This document shows, one piece after another, positions 61,843-64,000 of a stretch of DNA of 64,000 nucleotides. Positions within the stretch are counted from its first letter, which is position 1; each line of letters starts with the position of its first letter. A program made the translations under genes and the position numbers. The stretch is from Chondrinema litorale (GTDB lineage Bacteria > Bacteroidota > Bacteroidia > Cytophagales > Flammeovirgaceae). The notes under the pieces were generated by a model, which was given only the letters and a program-made list of their open reading frames with translations, was not told where the DNA came from and did no database searches. The stretch spans positions 62,001-126,000 of the forward strand of contig NZ_CP111045.1 of NCBI RefSeq assembly GCF_026250525.1, written 5' to 3'.

Positions 61843-63330
61843 ATGAAAAAAGATATTGCAATTTTTCTTCTTGTTTGCTTTAGTACCCTACTTTTTGCAA
61901 ACTTTCAATTAAGTATTACAGAGTCTCCAGAAAAAAAGAGGTTCAAACTTAGAGTACATACTCCCGATGCTTCTGACGAAGAGGTTTCGATATACTCGGC
62001 AAACAGTATCGACTATTCAGATTCGATTATTCATAAAACTACATATGATTCATTGGGCAATGCAGTTTTAGAACTTGATTTACATAAACCGGCATTGGTT
62101 TACCTAGATGTCGATAAGGGAAGTGGACATCCAATCTATATCGAACCTAATTATGATATGGAAGTTCTTGTGTATCGTGAGCAAAGCAGGTGGAAGTATT
62201 TCTATACAGGCAAAGGCTCAGCAGTCAACAACTATTTAGAGGAAATCAGATTCCTTCAAGATGTTCTGGAAGGTTCTGTAGAAAACTACATAATGAGTTT
62301 AGATCCACCAGATTTTGTTGAAAGAGTAGAAGAAATGCGGACTGAGTTCTCTAACTTTCATCAGGCTTATATCGATTCTGTAAAGCTTTCGGCAGAGCAA
62401 AAAGCTACCTTAGAGAAGAAAAATCAATTGATGCTGATCTCTTTAAAAGAGAGATATATCGACTTTTATGAAACAGGTTCTTCTTCTGATAAAGACAAAA
62501 CTAAATGGGGTAAACTAAACGATTCTTTCTATGATTTCCCCTTAGTTGCATCTTATTTTGATAATGAACTTTTAAGAGATGACTACATCGATCAAATAGA
62601 TGATTACGCTGACCAATATGTGCTAAAACCACTTTACGATAGTTTGCCTAAAATAAGTGCTACACAAATAAATGATACTTTGGCTGTTGGTGAGGTGTTG
62701 CCTTTTCTTATTGCTGATGCCATTAAGCAAAGAGATTATCCTGAAAAGATTAAGGAGTTGATGTTGGCACAAAATACATTAGAGGTTTTAGATAATGGTA
62801 TATCTCATATTTCGGATAGTTTGCTCAACAATTTTGAAAAGCTTTATCCTAAGTCTGAATTTCTGTATTACATCCATAAACAGATCAAAAAAGTACAGCC
62901 ACTCACTGTCGGAAACATTGCCCCCAATATTACTGGAATTACTTTTGGTGGAGAGCATTTTTCATTAGATCAATTAAAAGGAAAAGTGGTGTATGTGGAT
63001 GTTTGGGCAACTTGGTGTGGACCATGTAAAACAGAAATGCCTTTTGCTGAAAAACTACAAGATGAGTTTAAAGGGAATGATGAAGTGGTTTTCTTAAATG
63101 TTTCTGTTGATGCTAAGAAAGAAAAATGGGATGAAATGCTAAAAGAAAAGCCAATTGGAGGTGTGAATATCATTATTCCAACAGATGATTTAAGCGCTTT
63201 CCTGAAAACTTATTCAGTTTCAGGCATTCCTCGCTATATTTTGATTGATCAGGAAGGCAAGCTTATAGACGCGAATGCACTAAGACCCTCAACCGGAAAA
63301 GTAAAAGCAGAGATTGAAAAACTGTTGTAA
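61843..63330 (+). CDS. TlpA-like thioredoxin-domain protein
   Basis: 495 residues with a signal peptide (residues 1-21). The long N-terminal part is beta-rich then helical, as in DUF4369/TlpA fusion proteins. The C-terminal thioredoxin fold (about 355-495) has WATWCGPCKTEMPF with Cys 392 and 395 and the cis-Pro loop SGIPRYILID. It would reduce periplasmic disulfides or heme-binding sites. Third gene of the OmpA operon. Confidence 0.9.
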   Translation: MKKDIAIFLLVCFSTLLFANFQLSITESPEKKRFKLRVHTPDASDEEVSIYSANSIDYSDSIIHKTTYDSLGNAVLELDLHKPALVYLDVDKGSGHPIYIEPNYDMEVLVYREQSRWKYFYTGKGSAVNNYLEEIRFLQDVLEGSVENYIMSLDPPDFVERVEEMRTEFSNFHQAYIDSVKLSAEQKATLEKKNQLMLISLKERYIDFYETGSSSDKDKTKWGKLNDSFYDFPLVASYFDNELLRDDYIDQIDDYADQYVLKPLYDSLPKISATQINDTLAVGEVLPFLIADAIKQRDYPEKIKELMLAQNTLEVLDNGISHISDSLLNNFEKLYPKSEFLYYIHKQIKKVQPLTVGNIAPNITGITFGGEHFSLDQLKGKVVYVDVWATWCGPCKTEMPFAEKLQDEFKGNDEVVFLNVSVDAKKEKWDEMLKEKPIGGVNIIIPTDDLSAFLKTYSVSGIPRYILIDQEGKLIDANALRPSTGKVKAEIEKLL

Positions 63331-63355
63331 TATTCACTAAATGTAAAGACTGGAT

Positions 63356-64000
63356 ATGGAGCTATTACCTCATAATTTCTATACAATGGAGCCTACTTAT
63401 GAAGCTGCTCAATGGTCAGTAGGAATGACGGTTGAAGAGGCTAGTAAAACCCAATTTTATGAGAAGTTTGGCAGGGAAGTGCGCCAACTTTGGAATATCG
63501 AAGGGACTATAAATGTAAATCTTTGGTATAAATACTTCGACAATACAAAATATCAAAATCTGGGATATTGTGATTTACATAAGTGGGTAGGAGATGTAAT
63601 GCACGAACCTCCGATGAAGGGTGGGCCCACTGCATTTTATTTGATAATGAGCGAAAGAGTGGCAGATATTTTTGAAATGTATGCTAAAACAAAGCATCGT
63701 TTTCACGAAATGCAGATCAGCAAAGAAGATACAAATGAGCAACGAAAGTATTTTTTATATCAGACTGTTAACACTATCTACCAACTTCTTGATTATGATT
63801 TAACCCAGTTCTATGTAACCGATATGAGACAAACAGAAGTTTATGCTGATGTTGAGCAAGGGCAAATTAACAATGAATCTGAATACAAAGCATTTGTGGA
63901 GTTTTTGCGAGAAAGAGTTCGGTTTAAAAATGTTATGCCAAAGCAATTAATCTTTAAAGAATTCTATCATGTTTTTCAAAGTATTGATGGCCGAATTGTG
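63356..64000 (+). CDS. uncharacterised protein, 3' end cut by window edge
   Basis: ATG 63356 opens a frame that stays open for 215 codons to the window end. It starts 26 bases after the thioredoxin gene. No signal peptide. The layout, with AFYLIMSERVADIFEMY, a His/Glu block (RFHEMQISKED) and YFLYQTVNTIYQLLDYDLTQFYV, weakly recalls the DUF1629 (Imm43-type) immunity proteins. Since it is cut, length and family cannot be checked. Codon use looks like that of the genes before it. Confidence 0.65.
   Translation, partial: MELLPHNFYTMEPTYEAAQWSVGMTVEEASKTQFYEKFGREVRQLWNIEGTINVNLWYKYFDNTKYQNLGYCDLHKWVGDVMHEPPMKGGPTAFYLIMSERVADIFEMYAKTKHRFHEMQISKEDTNEQRKYFLYQTVNTIYQLLDYDLTQFYVTDMRQTEVYADVEQGQINNESEYKAFVEFLRERVRFKNVMPKQLIFKEFYHVFQSIDGRIV

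Noticed and set aside
1..64000. CRISPR array, tRNA, rRNA, integrase or transposase
   Set aside because: No repeat-spacer pattern, cloverleaf, rRNA-like segment, or mobile-element protein was seen on reading both strands.

Overview
The window looks like part of the chromosome of a marine or gliding member of the Bacteroidetes, probably Cytophagales. The signs are low GC (roughly mid-30s %), many lipoprotein signals with a Cys lipobox, C-terminal type IX secretion (T9SS) sorting domains, promoters of the TTG / TAnnTTTG type, almost no Shine-Dalgarno sequences, and polysaccharide-related families (sulfatase, PSD1/DUF1501, GH-like and CBM-like proteins). I see no tRNA, rRNA, CRISPR array, prophage or intact insertion sequence. 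The genus is inference.

Layout. 1-6.3 kb: AT-rich accessory DNA with two broken genes, several unrecognised lipoproteins (one with a TonB C-terminal-like domain), a prolyl oligopeptidase and a conserved protein with a macrodomain-like C-terminal signature. 6.3-16.3 kb: a seven-gene minus-strand catabolic operon (CBM-like protein, tartrate/D-malate-type dehydrogenase, GH-like protein, cyclase, DUF1537 acid-sugar kinase, ACS-family MFS transporter, Gfo/Idh/MocA oxidoreductase). It is divergent from a LacI regulator and a Kelch protein. 16.3-20.6 kb: a vanadium-haloperoxidase-like T9SS cargo, then a 1.6 kb gene-free stretch holding a candidate small RNA and copies of the decamer TTGTACTAAT. 21-24.8 kb: PadR plus FtsX/MacB-type permease. 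24.9-31.5 kb: an outer-membrane beta-barrel, YceI, sulfatase, DUF1648, and a TetR/SDR pair with clear operators.

31.6-46 kb: UDG-like protein, DUF1697 with a small RHH-like protein, an NAD(P)-binding epimerase-like protein, a membrane-tethered HTH protein with a periplasmic lectin-like domain next to a secreted lectin-like protein, a cytochrome/PSD1 + DUF1501 pair, a serine hydrolase, a DUF1593 nucleoside-hydrolase-like protein, a CPA1 antiporter and a DUF4287/DUF5655 protein. Dispersed hairpin repeats with the loop ATCAAG lie between some of these. 46-55 kb: a large VPS10/BNR-repeat protein and a three-gene surface-protein operon (Kre9-like, tail-fibre-like, T9SS/IPT protein). 55-64 kb: Tat-type IorAB molybdenum hydroxylase, small membrane and SRPBCC proteins divergent from an AraC regulator, then an OmpA / 56-residue membrane protein / TlpA-thioredoxin operon, and a gene cut by the window end.

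The most coherent possible new system is the LacI-controlled sugar-acid operon. A four-carbon acid-sugar kinase is paired with a beta-decarboxylating dehydrogenase of the tartrate/D-malate type instead of the usual PdxA2 or aldolase. Secreted CBM-like, GH-like and Kelch proteins could feed it. The clearest unexplained non-coding signal is the minus-strand hairpin-plus-terminator transcript near 19.0-19.2 kb, together with the shared decamer.
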